From Streptococcus pneumoniae (GTDB taxonomy: Bacteria; Bacillota; Bacilli; Lactobacillales; Streptococcaceae): a stretch of 64,000 bases of DNA. A program made the position numbers and the translations under genes. The stretch is taken from contig JBFDTN010000001.1 in assembly GCA_040719455.1 (NCBI GenBank), forward strand, positions 868,001-932,000. The letters are read 5' to 3'. Shown piece after piece: positions 55,317-63,570 of the stretch (position 1 is the first letter of the stretch; the number at the start of each line of letters is the position of its first letter). The notes below the pieces were generated by a model. It did not search any database, was not told where the DNA came from, and worked only from the letters and a program-made list of their open reading frames with translations.

Positions 55317-55730
55317 TTATCCCACCTCCGTTGAGATTTGCCACATCATGCCAAACTTATCTTCTAAATTCGCATAGGCAGGGCTCCAAAATGTTTCCTG
55401 CAATTCCAAATGAATCTTACGAGCATCTTGGCTCAATTTGCCGTAAATCTCTTGGGCACTTTCGATGCTATCCACGATAATCGCAGCGGTCATATTGTAG
55501 CCATGCTTGTAGGTAAAGTCAGGATTTTCATCTGAAATCATCAACCGTTGCTCACCAACTTTCAACTGGGCATTCATCAAGAGATGAGCGCGATCAGCTG
55601 GGCAATCTGGAATTTGTTCACCCCATGTGATAGAAGATAGAACTTCTGCACCAAGGGCATCCTTGTAAAATTCCACTGCTTCTTGTCCGTTACCATCTGT
55701 CACCAAATAAATTTCTAGTGCTTTAATCAT
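55317..55730 (-). CDS. VOC/PhnB-like protein (137 aa)
   Basis: The PhnB/YjdN pattern is clear: IKALEIYLVTDGNGQEAVEF at the start, HLLMNAQLKVGEQRLMISD in the middle, and FGMMWQIS at the end. It lacks a fully conserved metal triad by eye, so it may be a non-catalytic binding protein. This is the third small VOC protein in the window (also at 46984 and 50062). Confidence 0.82.
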   Translation of the reverse strand: MIKALEIYLVTDGNGQEAVEFYKDALGAEVLSSITWGEQIPDCPADRAHLLMNAQLKVGEQRLMISDENPDFTYKHGYNMTAAIIVDSIESAQEIYGKLSQDARKIHLELQETFWSPAYANLEDKFGMMWQISTEVG

Positions 55731-55854
55731 ATTATTTCCTCATTTTCTTTTTCTAACAGCTATCCTACAAAGAACAACATCACCCCGTATTCAATTGGTC
55801 TGTCCTTATTATACTACATTTCTTACAAAGTTAAAACTAAAACACCCTAAACCT

Positions 55855-56187
55855 CTACTGCCTTTTAAAATCAAGAAATCGTGTCCCTTGAAAACTTAAT
55901 TCTCCCTTATCTCCCTCGGCTAATAGACCATAGAGTTCTCCGTCTACCCAGAATTCTTTACGCTCACCAGCTCCCCATTCAAAGGTAACATAATAACGCG
56001 TTGAAGCATAGCGCCCACGACGAAGATCAGTTCTTTTGCCAATCAAGTTAGCCTGATACACTTCTTTTTTAGCTGCATTATTTTTTAACTCTTCGCTCAT
56101 GGACTTTAGAATTGTCCAAAACAGACCAATCAAAAAAAGAGAGAGAATCACAAAAATAGCCATTTTGTTATCATCATATGGATTCAT
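55855..56187 (-). CDS. DUF2500-like membrane protein, copy 1
   Basis: The start is ATG 56187 (MNPYDDNKMAIF), with AAGGAGATA upstream; a TTG-started longer frame is rejected. It has one membrane span (FVILSLFLIGLFWTIL), then a beta-rich domain ending EGDKGELSFQGTRFLDFKRQ, the DUF2500 pattern as I recall it. The next gene is a paralogue with the same ending. Confidence 0.75.
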   Translation of the reverse strand: MNPYDDNKMAIFVILSLFLIGLFWTILKSMSEELKNNAAKKEVYQANLIGKRTDLRRGRYASTRYYVTFEWGAGERKEFWVDGELYGLLAEGDKGELSFQGTRFLDFKRQ

Positions 56188-56194
56188 CTTCCTT

Positions 56195-56527
56195 TTATCT
56201 CCTTCTGAAATCAAGGAATCGTGTCCCTTGAAAGCTTAATTCTCCTTTGTCCCCCTCCACTGATAAGGCATAGACTTGGCTTTTCACTCGAAATTCTCTA
56301 CGTTCGCCATTTATCAACTCAAAGGTCAAATAGTAGGACGTATAGGCAGTTTCGCTACCACCGACATGCATTCGCTTACTAATGACTGTCGCTTCTGCTA
56401 CTTCTTGAGGAGACGTGCTATTTTTCATTCCTTCAAAAATGCTAGTAGCCACCCTCCATAGAAAAATGCCCAAAATAGTGATAACAATAAATAAAAACCA
56501 TGTTGGCATCATTGAAACTGGATCCAT
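56195..56527 (-). CDS. DUF2500-like membrane protein, copy 2
   Basis: Also 110 aa, one membrane span (FLFIVITILGIFLWRVA), and a domain (SKRMHVGGSETAYTSYYLTF) ending EGDKGELSFQGTRFLDFRRR. It is about half identical to copy 1, and the two lie 7 bp apart in the same direction, showing a tandem gene duplication. Confidence 0.75.
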   Translation of the reverse strand: MDPVSMMPTWFLFIVITILGIFLWRVATSIFEGMKNSTSPQEVAEATVISKRMHVGGSETAYTSYYLTFELINGERREFRVKSQVYALSVEGDKGELSFQGTRFLDFRRR

Positions 56528-56597
56528 ATTCCTATCCTACCTTTCATTGTTCTTATTATAACAAATTTTACTAAAAAACAACAGTTTCATCCAATTT

Positions 56598-56626
56598 TTG
56601 AAAAAGAATCCAATTCGTGCTACAAT
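56598..56626 (+). promoter_or_regulatory. Promoter of the cyclophilin lipoprotein gene
   Basis: TTGAAA (56598-56603), a 17-bp spacer and TACAAT (56621-56626). Confidence 0.75.
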
Positions 56627-56657
56627 AAGGATAATTCATCAACAGGAAAGGAAATCT

Positions 56658-57458
56658 ATGAAAAAATTACTCTTACTGGGCTGCCTAGCAAGTCTCACCC
56701 TATCTGGCTGTACAGATGTAAAACGTGCCCTTCGAGGGGATAATTATGTGGATTCTAGCCTTGCAGCAGAGGCAAATACCAAAGCTTCTGAGCAATACGC
56801 CAAAGACCTCAAAGATGCCCTCACCAATAAAAATGCTGTCTTTCCTCAACTAAGTGATACAGTTGAAAAAGACCAAGCTGAAGTCAAGATTAAGACCACG
56901 GAAGGCGATATTCGGATTAAATTGTTTCCAACCTATGCACCTTTAGCCGTCGAAAACTTCCTCACTCATGCTAAAGAGGGCTATTACAACGGAGTGATTT
57001 TCCACCGCGTCATTAAAGACTTCATGATCCAAACAGGAGATCCAAAAGGAAATGGAACAGGCGGAGAATCCATCTGGAGCGGCAAAGACCCTAATATTGA
57101 TAAGGGGCAAGGATTTAAAAATGAAATCTCACCTTATCTCTACAACATCCGTGGAGCCCTTGCCATGGCAAATGCTGGAGCTGACACCAATGGTAGCCAA
57201 TTTTTCATCAACCAAAATGCGCAAAATCAAGCTGGAAAACTCTCACCACAGAAATACCCAGAAAAGATAATCAAAGCTTATGAAAAAGGTGGAAATCCAA
57301 GCCTAGATGGTGGATATACCGTCTTTGGACAAGTCATTGAAGGCATGGATGTCGTTGATAAAATCGCAGCCACAGAGACCGGAGAGCAAGACAAACCAAC
57401 TTCTGATATCAAAATCGAAGGTATTGATATTATCAAAGATTATGATTTTATGAAATAA
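56658..57458 (+). CDS. Lipoprotein peptidyl-prolyl isomerase (cyclophilin type)
   Basis: The signal peptide ends with lipobox LSGC (15-18), so it is anchored outside the membrane. The cyclophilin fold is clear: NFLTHAKEGYYNGVIFHRVI, MIQTGDPKGNGTGGESIW, GALAMANAGADTNGSQFFI and GYTVFGQVIEGMDVVDKIA. The arrangement resembles pneumococcal SlrA. It folds secreted proteins at the surface. The ATG at 56658 follows AAAGGAAATCT; an earlier in-frame start at 56598 is on the promoter. Confidence 0.93.
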   Translation: MKKLLLLGCLASLTLSGCTDVKRALRGDNYVDSSLAAEANTKASEQYAKDLKDALTNKNAVFPQLSDTVEKDQAEVKIKTTEGDIRIKLFPTYAPLAVENFLTHAKEGYYNGVIFHRVIKDFMIQTGDPKGNGTGGESIWSGKDPNIDKGQGFKNEISPYLYNIRGALAMANAGADTNGSQFFINQNAQNQAGKLSPQKYPEKIIKAYEKGGNPSLDGGYTVFGQVIEGMDVVDKIAATETGEQDKPTSDIKIEGIDIIKDYDFMK

Positions 57459-57516
57459 CTATCTACTAAATCCAGCTAAAACTTAGTAGATTTTCCAAAT
57501 TTGCCCCCAACATGAT

Positions 57517-57550
57517 AAAAATAACGACTGATTCCTCAGTCGTTATTTTT
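57517..57550. terminator. Bidirectional terminator
   Basis: A perfect 15-bp stem (57517-57531 with 57536-57550) between converging genes. Confidence 0.9.
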
Positions 57551-58628
57551 ATCCGTTATTCATATTCACACGATGCCATTCATTGATTACATAACAAATC
57601 TGACCGACTTGATACATCCCGACGGCACTCAAGACATTACTCTCTGGAGTTGTTCCTCCAAGCCCTGCGGTATAAAGAGAAACAAGATAAGGACTTTTCT
57701 CCATGATAATCGCATCAACATTCAAAGCCTCACGCACATAGCCAGGTTTTTGGTAGATGGTCACACCATTAACAAACATCTTATAGTACTCACCTGGAAA
57801 AGAAATACCGATAAAATTCAACAAATCTTGATATTTCTCTTGGTGCTTCCACAGATAGTCTAAAACTTGAATATAATAACTGGTTGTCGTTTTATTTTCT
57901 TGGCTAATAGTCGGGATTTCAGCAGATTTTGATTTTCCGTAGCGGTCAAACATACTAAATGCCTTTTCCATCCCTCCCAAACGCTCTGCAAGAGCATAGG
58001 CAGGAGTATTTTCCGAATATACAAGAGAGTATTCCTGCATATCTGGAATCGTCATCTCACCAGCAAATGCAGCTACATAATTATCATGCTCCCCTTCATA
58101 TTCGTAATCCGTATGGGTAATATCAAATTTTTCTGTTAGAGAAAGCTTCCCTTTTTCAACCTCATCCACTACTAGCATATTAAGAGGAAGTTTATATGTG
58201 CTTCCTGCCGTCATTGGTTGCGTATCATTCAGCGAGAATGTGTCTCCAGTCGCTATATCTTGATAGGTAAAAGCAATGCTAGATGGATCAATTCCTGCTT
58301 CTGCAAGATAAGCTTGAACAACCTCTACCAAACCCATATTGGCATAGTCATAGTACAACCCATAGGACTCCATAGTCTCTCTGTCTGCTTCCATCACCGC
58401 CTGTTTTTCTTCCATCGTTTTAGGCTCTGCTTTGGCCGCATTTTTTTCTGTCTCTGTTGCCGTTGGCTTAATGAGATGGTCTCGCTCTACTACCTGTTTT
58501 AAGGTTTCATTGGCAGACTCGTTTCCTGTTGCCTTGGTTTCTTGACCCTTATATAAAAATAGGAAAAACAAAAGGCAAGATAAGCCCAATCCAACGCTTG
58601 CTAAAATCGTTACAATTTTTTTACTCAT
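57549..58628 (-). CDS. Serine hydrolase of class A beta-lactamase fold
   Basis: The start is ATG 58628 with AGGAGATGCC. One N-terminal membrane anchor (about 7-26) precedes a Glu/Lys linker. The SxxK motif S143-T-Y-K146 and SxN motif S205-E-N207 are in class A order, and a YTAGLGG segment stands near the usual KTG. Proteins of this kind in streptococci are surface enzymes or penicillin-binding-like proteins of unknown substrate; resistance is not implied. Confidence 0.85.
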   Translation of the reverse strand: MSKKIVTILASVGLGLSCLLFFLFLYKGQETKATGNESANETLKQVVERDHLIKPTATETEKNAAKAEPKTMEEKQAVMEADRETMESYGLYYDYANMGLVEVVQAYLAEAGIDPSSIAFTYQDIATGDTFSLNDTQPMTAGSTYKLPLNMLVVDEVEKGKLSLTEKFDITHTDYEYEGEHDNYVAAFAGEMTIPDMQEYSLVYSENTPAYALAERLGGMEKAFSMFDRYGKSKSAEIPTISQENKTTTSYYIQVLDYLWKHQEKYQDLLNFIGISFPGEYYKMFVNGVTIYQKPGYVREALNVDAIIMEKSPYLVSLYTAGLGGTTPESNVLSAVGMYQVGQICYVINEWHRVNMNNG

Positions 58629-58729
58629 GGCATCTCCTAACTCCATTTATTATAAAAAATTCTTCCAAAAATGACAAGAAAAATGGCAAATTTTTTTACT
58701 AAAAAAATCCATAAAAAATAGATATGTAA

Positions 58730-58751
58730 AAAAGGCTTAGAACAGCCTTTT
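58730..58751 (-). terminator. Terminator after endA
   Basis: AAAAGGCT (58730-58737) pairs with AGCCTTTT (58744-58751) with a U-run on the minus strand. Confidence 0.8.
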
Positions 58752-58754
58752 CTC

Positions 58755-59588
58755 TTACGGTACCAATCTCACTTCCCCTGTTTGGTAATTGAGAGCAATT
58801 CCTTTTTGAACATTAGGAATAAAGACATTAAACTCCAAACTGCCATCACTTGATTTGGCTTCAATCTGTGAACCTACTGGCACCAAATCTTGCTCAGTTT
58901 GATAAAGCAAAGTGACACGATAGCGCACTCGTTTATTCTGATCCAAAGCCTTTCGGACCTTGGTTTCATAAAAATTCTGCCCTGTTGAATCAGATCGATT
59001 CGCTTGATTTGCCCAGGCAGTTTGAACGGCAATATTTTCAGGATTGCTCGTTGAGGCATCAAAGCCCTTGAGATTACCAATCAGGGCATAGCCTAGTAAG
59101 TGCCCACGATCCACCGCATGACTATATTCGCCTGAGAGATTTCGCAACTGATGCCAGCCTGCAGGCGTCCAGCTGGTTGTGCCGTTACCTGTTTCTTCTC
59201 GCTTTTTATACTGGCGAGTAGCTTTTGTCATCAAGCTATTTGCCACAGTCGGAACTATCTTTCCACCGACGGTTTTGACCTTATTATCCGCATAAGGTTG
59301 ACTGGCCACATTGGCGTTAAGATCCGTGTGATTGCTATTGACAACAAAAGCTCCTGCCCCATTCCACTCTAGTCCTCCTTTTACTTGCCTACGAATCGCG
59401 TCTGTTAGGACACTTTCAGCTAAGGCTTGATCAGGTGTTGCTACGCTTTCTGATCTAGTCTGCTGGACTTGTTCATTTGGGAGAAAGCCACCTTGGTCAC
59501 CAATATAGTAGCCACCTGCCGCTAAGGCTAAACTAAGAAGCAGACCAACCAAGGTTTGCTGGCTTTTTTTTCTCATCTTTCTTGCCAT
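58755..59588 (-). CDS. endA: Membrane-anchored DNA/RNA nuclease EndA
   Basis: The start is ATG 59588 behind AAAGGAAATC. One membrane anchor (12-28) precedes a beta-beta-alpha metal nuclease domain with DRGH at 160-163 (H163 is the general base) and the Asn-rich helix [19 protein letters not shown]. In pneumococcus EndA degrades one strand of transforming DNA and extracellular DNA traps. It follows murA and epuA in the same order here. Confidence 0.94.
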   Translation of the reverse strand: MARKMRKKSQQTLVGLLLSLALAAGGYYIGDQGGFLPNEQVQQTRSESVATPDQALAESVLTDAIRRQVKGGLEWNGAGAFVVNSNHTDLNANVASQPYADNKVKTVGGKIVPTVANSLMTKATRQYKKREETGNGTTSWTPAGWHQLRNLSGEYSHAVDRGHLLGYALIGNLKGFDASTSNPENIAVQTAWANQANRSDSTGQNFYETKVRKALDQNKRVRYRVTLLYQTEQDLVPVGSQIEAKSSDGSLEFNVFIPNVQKGIALNYQTGEVRLVP

Positions 59589-59650
59589 GATTTCCTTTCT
59601 CATCACAGAAAAAGACCAAGCTCAGCTGTTACTAAGCTCTCTTAGCCTCT

Positions 59651-59839
59651 TCATTTTCCTGTAAATTTATCCACTAAACCTTGCCACTTTTCAGGAGATA
59701 AAATCGCCCAAGCATTCTCTCCATTGCCCACAAGGCTGTATCCAATCATCAGACCTGCACAAAAAAGAAGAAATCCCACAAAGAGAACCAAAGCGATCAA
59801 CCCCAACTGTTTACCAATATATGAAAAATTAGCTTTCAT
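59651..59839 (-). CDS. epuA: EpuA-type small membrane protein (RNA polymerase-associated annotation)
   Basis: Sixty-two residues with one strong membrane span ([20 protein letters not shown]), then [20 protein letters not shown]. It is often annotated as DNA-directed RNA polymerase subunit beta or DUF with a RpoE-like label; the sequence supports only a small membrane protein. It overlaps the 3' end of murA by 11 bp, as in other streptococci. Confidence 0.85.
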   Translation of the reverse strand: MKANFSYIGKQLGLIALVLFVGFLLFCAGLMIGYSLVGNGENAWAILSPEKWQGLVDKFTGK

Positions 59840-61112
59840 CGTCGTCTTCCTTCACTCGTTGAATATCCGCTCCTAAACTTGCTAGCTTTTCATGGAAGCG
59901 ATAATAGCCACGGTCCAAATGTTGAAGTTGACCAACCTTAGTCTCACCATTAGCTACCAAGCCTGTCAAAATAAGAGCTGCACTTGCTCGTAAATCTGTC
60001 GACATGACTTCCGCACCTTGGAGCTGCTGCCCGCCAACAATGCGTGCCGTATCTCGCATAATATCCGAGTGAAGTCCCATCCGACGCATTTCTTCTAGAT
60101 GTTGGAAACGATTTTCAAAGACCGTTTCTGTCATGATAGACTCACCTTGCGCCACTGTCATCAAGGCTGTAAATTGCGCCTGCATATCCGTTGGAAAGCC
60201 TGGATGAGGTTGAGTTTTAACATGAACTGCTTTCAACTTACCAGACTCTGCTTGAATACGAATACCATTTTCTTCTTCTGTGACGGTCACACCCATTTCC
60301 TGCATTTTCGCAAGGAGCGGACGATTGTGCTCAAAAATCGCATCTTTTATAAGAACATTTCCTCCCGTCATCGCAGCTGCGACCATGAATGTTCCAGCTT
60401 CAATACGGTCTTGCACCACACTATGAGTCGCTCCGTGTAGCTCTTTCACACCTGTAATCGTCAAGGTCTCAGTCCCTGCACCGCGTACATCTGCGCCCAT
60501 TTTATTGAGCAAGACTGCCAAATCGACAATTTCTGGCTCTCTAGCAGCATTTTCAATTACCGTTACACCATCAGCCAAGGTCGCTGCCATCATGATGTTT
60601 TGTGTCGCTCCCACGCTAGGGAAATCCATGTAAATATGCGCTCCGTGCAAACGGTCAGCTTTCGCTTCGATAAAACCAGCTGTTTGGTGAATTTCAGCAC
60701 CCATGGCTTCTAATCCTTTTAAATGAAGATCAATCGGGCGACTCCCAATCGTACATCCACCTGGCATAGAGACCTTTGCATGACCATTACGTGCCAAAAT
60801 CGGTCCTAATACCACAATAGAAGCCCGCATTTTGCTGACATACTTATAAGGAGCTTCTTCTGTAATTGGCTGGCTAGCATCCACTGTGATGACTTTCTTG
60901 TCTTGGTCAAAATCAACTGTCGTATGCAACCCACGCACCACATGATTCATAGTGAAGACATCTGATAAGACAGGAACATTGGTCAAGACAGTTTTTCCAC
61001 TGCTTACCAAAACGGTCGCTGCAAGAAGAGGCAAGACTGCATTTTTTGCCCCTTCAATCTCCACTGTTCCCTCTAATCGTGTATTGCCACCTTTGATGAC
61101 GATTTTATCCAT
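59829..61112 (-). CDS. murA: UDP-N-acetylglucosamine 1-carboxyvinyltransferase
   Basis: First committed step of peptidoglycan precursor synthesis: adds enolpyruvyl from PEP to UDP-GlcNAc. From MDKIVIKGG the protein is 427 aa. The catalytic Cys is C120 ([17 protein letters not shown]), the fosfomycin-sensitive type. A start at 61136 is possible but lacks a site. It is probably one of two MurA paralogues, as usual in streptococci. Confidence 0.95.
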   Translation of the reverse strand: MDKIVIKGGNTRLEGTVEIEGAKNAVLPLLAATVLVSSGKTVLTNVPVLSDVFTMNHVVRGLHTTVDFDQDKKVITVDASQPITEEAPYKYVSKMRASIVVLGPILARNGHAKVSMPGGCTIGSRPIDLHLKGLEAMGAEIHQTAGFIEAKADRLHGAHIYMDFPSVGATQNIMMAATLADGVTVIENAAREPEIVDLAVLLNKMGADVRGAGTETLTITGVKELHGATHSVVQDRIEAGTFMVAAAMTGGNVLIKDAIFEHNRPLLAKMQEMGVTVTEEENGIRIQAESGKLKAVHVKTQPHPGFPTDMQAQFTALMTVAQGESIMTETVFENRFQHLEEMRRMGLHSDIMRDTARIVGGQQLQGAEVMSTDLRASAALILTGLVANGETKVGQLQHLDRGYYRFHEKLASLGADIQRVKEDDDES

Positions 61113-61132
61113 AATTTCTACACTACTCTTTC

Positions 61133-61363
61133 TCATAAATTTGTTAAAAAAGCTTCTCTACCTAGCTGGTATAAGCTGATGAAAAATGAACTCAATAAAT
61201 AGCCCATCATCACACTCAACAGAAAAATCAATAAACGAATTTTCACACTATTCTCAGCTGTTACTTTTAAATACTTGTCCCACTGCACGAGACTTGAGAG
61301 CAAATGAAAGGACAGATAGATAAAAAATAAATGACTACTGAGAATAAATACTAATTGAATCAT
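61133..61363 (-). CDS. DUF1146 family membrane protein
   Basis: From ATG 61363 ([20 protein letters not shown]) the protein has 76 aa and two membrane spans, with the conserved [11 protein letters not shown] between them, as in DUF1146 proteins. It is usually found just upstream of murA. TTGGAT-16-TATAAT (-10 at plus 61370-61375) ends 6 nt before the ATG with no ribosome binding site, so it may be leaderless. Confidence 0.85.
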   Translation of the reverse strand: MIQLVFILSSHLFFIYLSFHLLSSLVQWDKYLKVTAENSVKIRLLIFLLSVMMGYLLSSFFISLYQLGREAFLTNL

Positions 61364-61447
61364 AGACCTATTATACCAAAAATCTCTAAAAATCCAAATC
61401 TGCAACACTGAGCCTCAAAATACTAGATAGTAATATCAAAAAAATTC

Positions 61448-61482
61448 TTGCTTTATCAAGTATTTCTTAGTAAAATATACAT
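61448..61482 (+). promoter_or_regulatory. Promoter of the MarR gene, likely leaderless
   Basis: TTGCTT (61448-61453), 17-bp spacer, TAAAAT (61471-61476), and 6 nt to the ATG at 61483. No Shine-Dalgarno. Confidence 0.6.
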
Positions 61483-61929
61483 ATGAAACAAATGCTTGAA
61501 CTTTTAAAAAAACACGAGCTAGATCTAAAGACAATGATTGTCTTTAAAAAAGCAGAAAGAACACTTCTACCTTTTGAAAATCGAACCTTTAAAGAGCACC
61601 AGCTCACACCGACTCAGTTTGCAGTATTAGAAACCTTATATAGCAAGGGAAATTTACGCATTCAAGATCTGATTGATAAAATTCTGGCTACCTCTGGTAA
61701 TATGACAGTCGTCATCAAAAACATGGTCCGAGATGGTCTTATCTTTCGCACCTGTGATCCAAATGATCGCAGATCTTTTCTTGTCGGTCTGACTCCTGAA
61801 GGACGCACAAAGATCGAGGCGATCCTGCCTGATCATATTGCAAATATCCAGCAAGCCATGACTGTTTTAGATGAGCAAGATAAAAAAGATTTAATTCGTA
61901 TTTTAAAGAAATTTAAAAATCTGAGCTAA
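61483..61929 (+). CDS. MarR family transcriptional regulator
   Basis: At 148 aa it has the winged-helix layout: LTPTQFAVLETLYSKGNLRI, IQDLIDKILATSGNMTVVIK (recognition helix) and GLIFRTCDPNDRRSFLVGL (wing). It likely represses the FMN reductase gene that follows, through the perfect inverted repeat at 61948-61980, and may sense reactive electrophiles or oxidants. It is 62 bp upstream of that gene. Confidence 0.9.
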   Translation: MKQMLELLKKHELDLKTMIVFKKAERTLLPFENRTFKEHQLTPTQFAVLETLYSKGNLRIQDLIDKILATSGNMTVVIKNMVRDGLIFRTCDPNDRRSFLVGLTPEGRTKIEAILPDHIANIQQAMTVLDEQDKKDLIRILKKFKNLS

Positions 61930-61947
61930 ATTATTGCTAATTAGTAC

Positions 61948-61980
61948 TTTTTGTTGTAATATATTTTCATACAACAAAAA
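61948..61980 (+). promoter_or_regulatory. MarR-type operator over the reductase promoter
   Basis: TTTTTGTTGTA (61948-61958) and TACAACAAAAA (61970-61980) form a perfect 11-bp inverted repeat. TTGCTA (61934-61939) and TAATAT (61957-61962), 17 bp apart, are the likely promoter, so the left arm covers the -10. The right arm reaches the ribosome binding site. Confidence 0.65.
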
Positions 61981-61991
61981 GGAGAAATACT

Positions 61992-62543
61992 ATGTCTAAA
62001 AAAATCTTATTTATCGTCGGTTCCCTTCGCCAAGGTTCGTTTAACCACCAAATGGCACAAATAGCTGAAAAAGCCCTAGCTGGAGGTGCGGAAGTTTCTT
62101 ACCTTGATTACAGCCAAGTTCCTTTGATGAACCAAGACCTTGAAGTTCCAGCACCTAGCGCTGTTGCTGCAGCACGCGAAGCAGTTCTCGCAGTAGATGC
62201 TATCTGGATCTTCTCACCTGTCTACAACTGGTCTATCCCAGGTGTTGTGAAAAACCTTCTTGACTGGCTCTCTCGTGCCCTTGATTTGTCTGATACGACA
62301 AGTGCTTCAGCCCTTCATGAGAAATTCGTCACAGTTTCTTCTGTGGCAAATGGAACTTCTCCAGAAGAAGTCTTCAAAGATTACCGTAAACTCTTGCCAT
62401 TCATCCGTATGCAAGTCGTTGAACCATTCACAGGTGCTCCTGTCAATCCAGAAGCTTGGGGAACAGGGGAATTAGTTCTTTCTGAAGAAAAAACAGCTGA
62501 ATTAGCTGCACAAGCAGAAGCACTTCTTGCAGCGATTCAATAA
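61992..62543 (+). CDS. NAD(P)H-dependent FMN reductase
   Basis: A flavodoxin-fold reductase of 183 aa. The FMN loop is [13 protein letters not shown] (residues 10-22), with [23 protein letters not shown] as the second family motif. It reduces quinones, chromate or azo compounds in relatives; its native substrate here is unknown. AAAAAGGAGAAATACT precedes the ATG. Controlled by the MarR protein encoded upstream. Confidence 0.9.
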   Translation: MSKKILFIVGSLRQGSFNHQMAQIAEKALAGGAEVSYLDYSQVPLMNQDLEVPAPSAVAAAREAVLAVDAIWIFSPVYNWSIPGVVKNLLDWLSRALDLSDTTSASALHEKFVTVSSVANGTSPEEVFKDYRKLLPFIRMQVVEPFTGAPVNPEAWGTGELVLSEEKTAELAAQAEALLAAIQ

Positions 62544-62566
62544 CCTATCTTTTATAATCCATCCTA

Positions 62567-62598
62567 AAAAAAGTTGGACCAAATGGTCCAACTTTTTT
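62567..62598. terminator. Terminator after the FMN reductase
   Basis: A perfect stem (62567-62581 with 62584-62598) with A- and T-rich ends. A MITE-like repeat starts two bases later. Confidence 0.9.
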
Positions 62599-62599
62599 A

Positions 62600-62761
62600 T
62601 ATAGTTGTTTAATTTTGATTTAGTACGAGGCAACGAGTCGCAGGCATAACTGAAACTACTGAGGATTATGAGATAATCCTTATTTCCAACCTCCAACAGT
62701 CTCCCAGACTGTTGGAGCAAGACGAGTTAACGACGTAATAAATGAAAACTAAATGACTATA
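62600..62761. mobile_element. MITE-like repeat, long form (copy C)
   Basis: Same ends as copies A and B. Inner hairpins: GGATTAT/ATAATCC (62663-62679) and CTCCAACAGTC (62691-62701)/GACTGTTGGAG (62707-62717). The second stem differs from copy B at two pairs, both changed on both arms. The right end overlaps the yaaA stop region. Confidence 0.75.
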
Positions 62762-63485
62762 CTGTTTTGACAAAGACATATTCCTGATCATGCGATAAAT
62801 CTTCTCGGAAAGAAAAGCCAGCAAAACTCATGTCTTTTATCACCGCAAGATCTTCTACTTGATGTTCCATCAAAGCCGTAAGAAATTGTCCTCTTGCTTT
62901 TTTAGAAATCGTCGAATGAACCTTGAGCTGCCCTTCTTTTTCTTCTAAGAATTTAAACCGAATCATCTTATCTCGATTCACCTTTGAAAAAACCATCTCA
63001 AACTCACTAGACAAGAGAGAAAGTAGCACATCTTCTCCTTTTACCGCAGCATCGAACTCCTCTTTCCAATGCTGTTTTAAACTCTTGCCAGCTACTTTTA
63101 GCTTCATCATAAAATCAAGACGATGAGGAGAAATGGTTCCATAAGCAGGGATCACACCATACAAACTCGATGTAATCAAAAGATGGTCTTCTAAATAATT
63201 CTTTTCAGCAAACTCCAAATTTTGACGTCTGATATTTCGATACATAAGCCCGTCAAACAATTCCAAAGCTGGATAGGTTTTCGCTGTTTGTGTCTTTAAA
63301 GCTTGGATATGCTGATACTCTTCTTCTGCACGCTCTTCCTTTATCTGATATAATGTTGCCAAATCTTGGACAGTATAAGCGGCTAGATCCTCTAGCACTG
63401 CTTGGCTAGCTACTGATAAAGGTTCTCTCCTTGTCGTTTCAACATTTAGATTCATTTCTTTTGCGGTGGGAATTAAAATTTTCAT
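62757..63485 (-). CDS. yaaA: Peroxide stress protein YaaA (UPF0246)
   Basis: At 242 aa from ATG 63485 (MKILIPTAKEMN). Family motifs are MKILIPTAKEM, LFDGLMYRNIR, LLITSSLYGVIPAYGTISPH and STISKKARGQFL. YaaA lowers iron-driven oxidative damage in E. coli. The perfect promoter TTGACT-17-TACAAT (minus strand) ends 6 nt before ATG, with no ribosome binding site, so the mRNA may be leaderless. Confidence 0.9.
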   Translation of the reverse strand: MKILIPTAKEMNLNVETTRREPLSVASQAVLEDLAAYTVQDLATLYQIKEERAEEEYQHIQALKTQTAKTYPALELFDGLMYRNIRRQNLEFAEKNYLEDHLLITSSLYGVIPAYGTISPHRLDFMMKLKVAGKSLKQHWKEEFDAAVKGEDVLLSLLSSEFEMVFSKVNRDKMIRFKFLEEKEGQLKVHSTISKKARGQFLTALMEHQVEDLAVIKDMSFAGFSFREDLSHDQEYVFVKTV

Positions 63486-63491
63486 ATATTT

Positions 63492-63532
63492 ATTGTACAA
63501 AACTTGACATTTAAAGTCAATTACTTTATAAT
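63492..63532. promoter_or_regulatory. Overlapping divergent promoters of yaaA and the DUF1836 gene
   Basis: Plus strand: TTGACA (63504-63509), 17 bp, TATAAT (63527-63532). Minus strand: TTGACT (63515-63520), 17 bp, TACAAT (63492-63497). The -35 boxes face each other within 17 bp and form the inverted repeat TTGAC/GTCAA, so RNA polymerase cannot bind both at once. Confidence 0.8.
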
Positions 63533-63570
63533 CTAGTTATAAAGACTAGATAAAAAAGGAGTTGATAATC

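Noticed and set aside
57549..58628. Beta-lactamase conferring resistance
   Set aside because: SxxK and SxN are present but the overall layout (membrane anchor, long linker, no clear KTG or Omega-loop Glu) fits a housekeeping streptococcal serine hydrolase.
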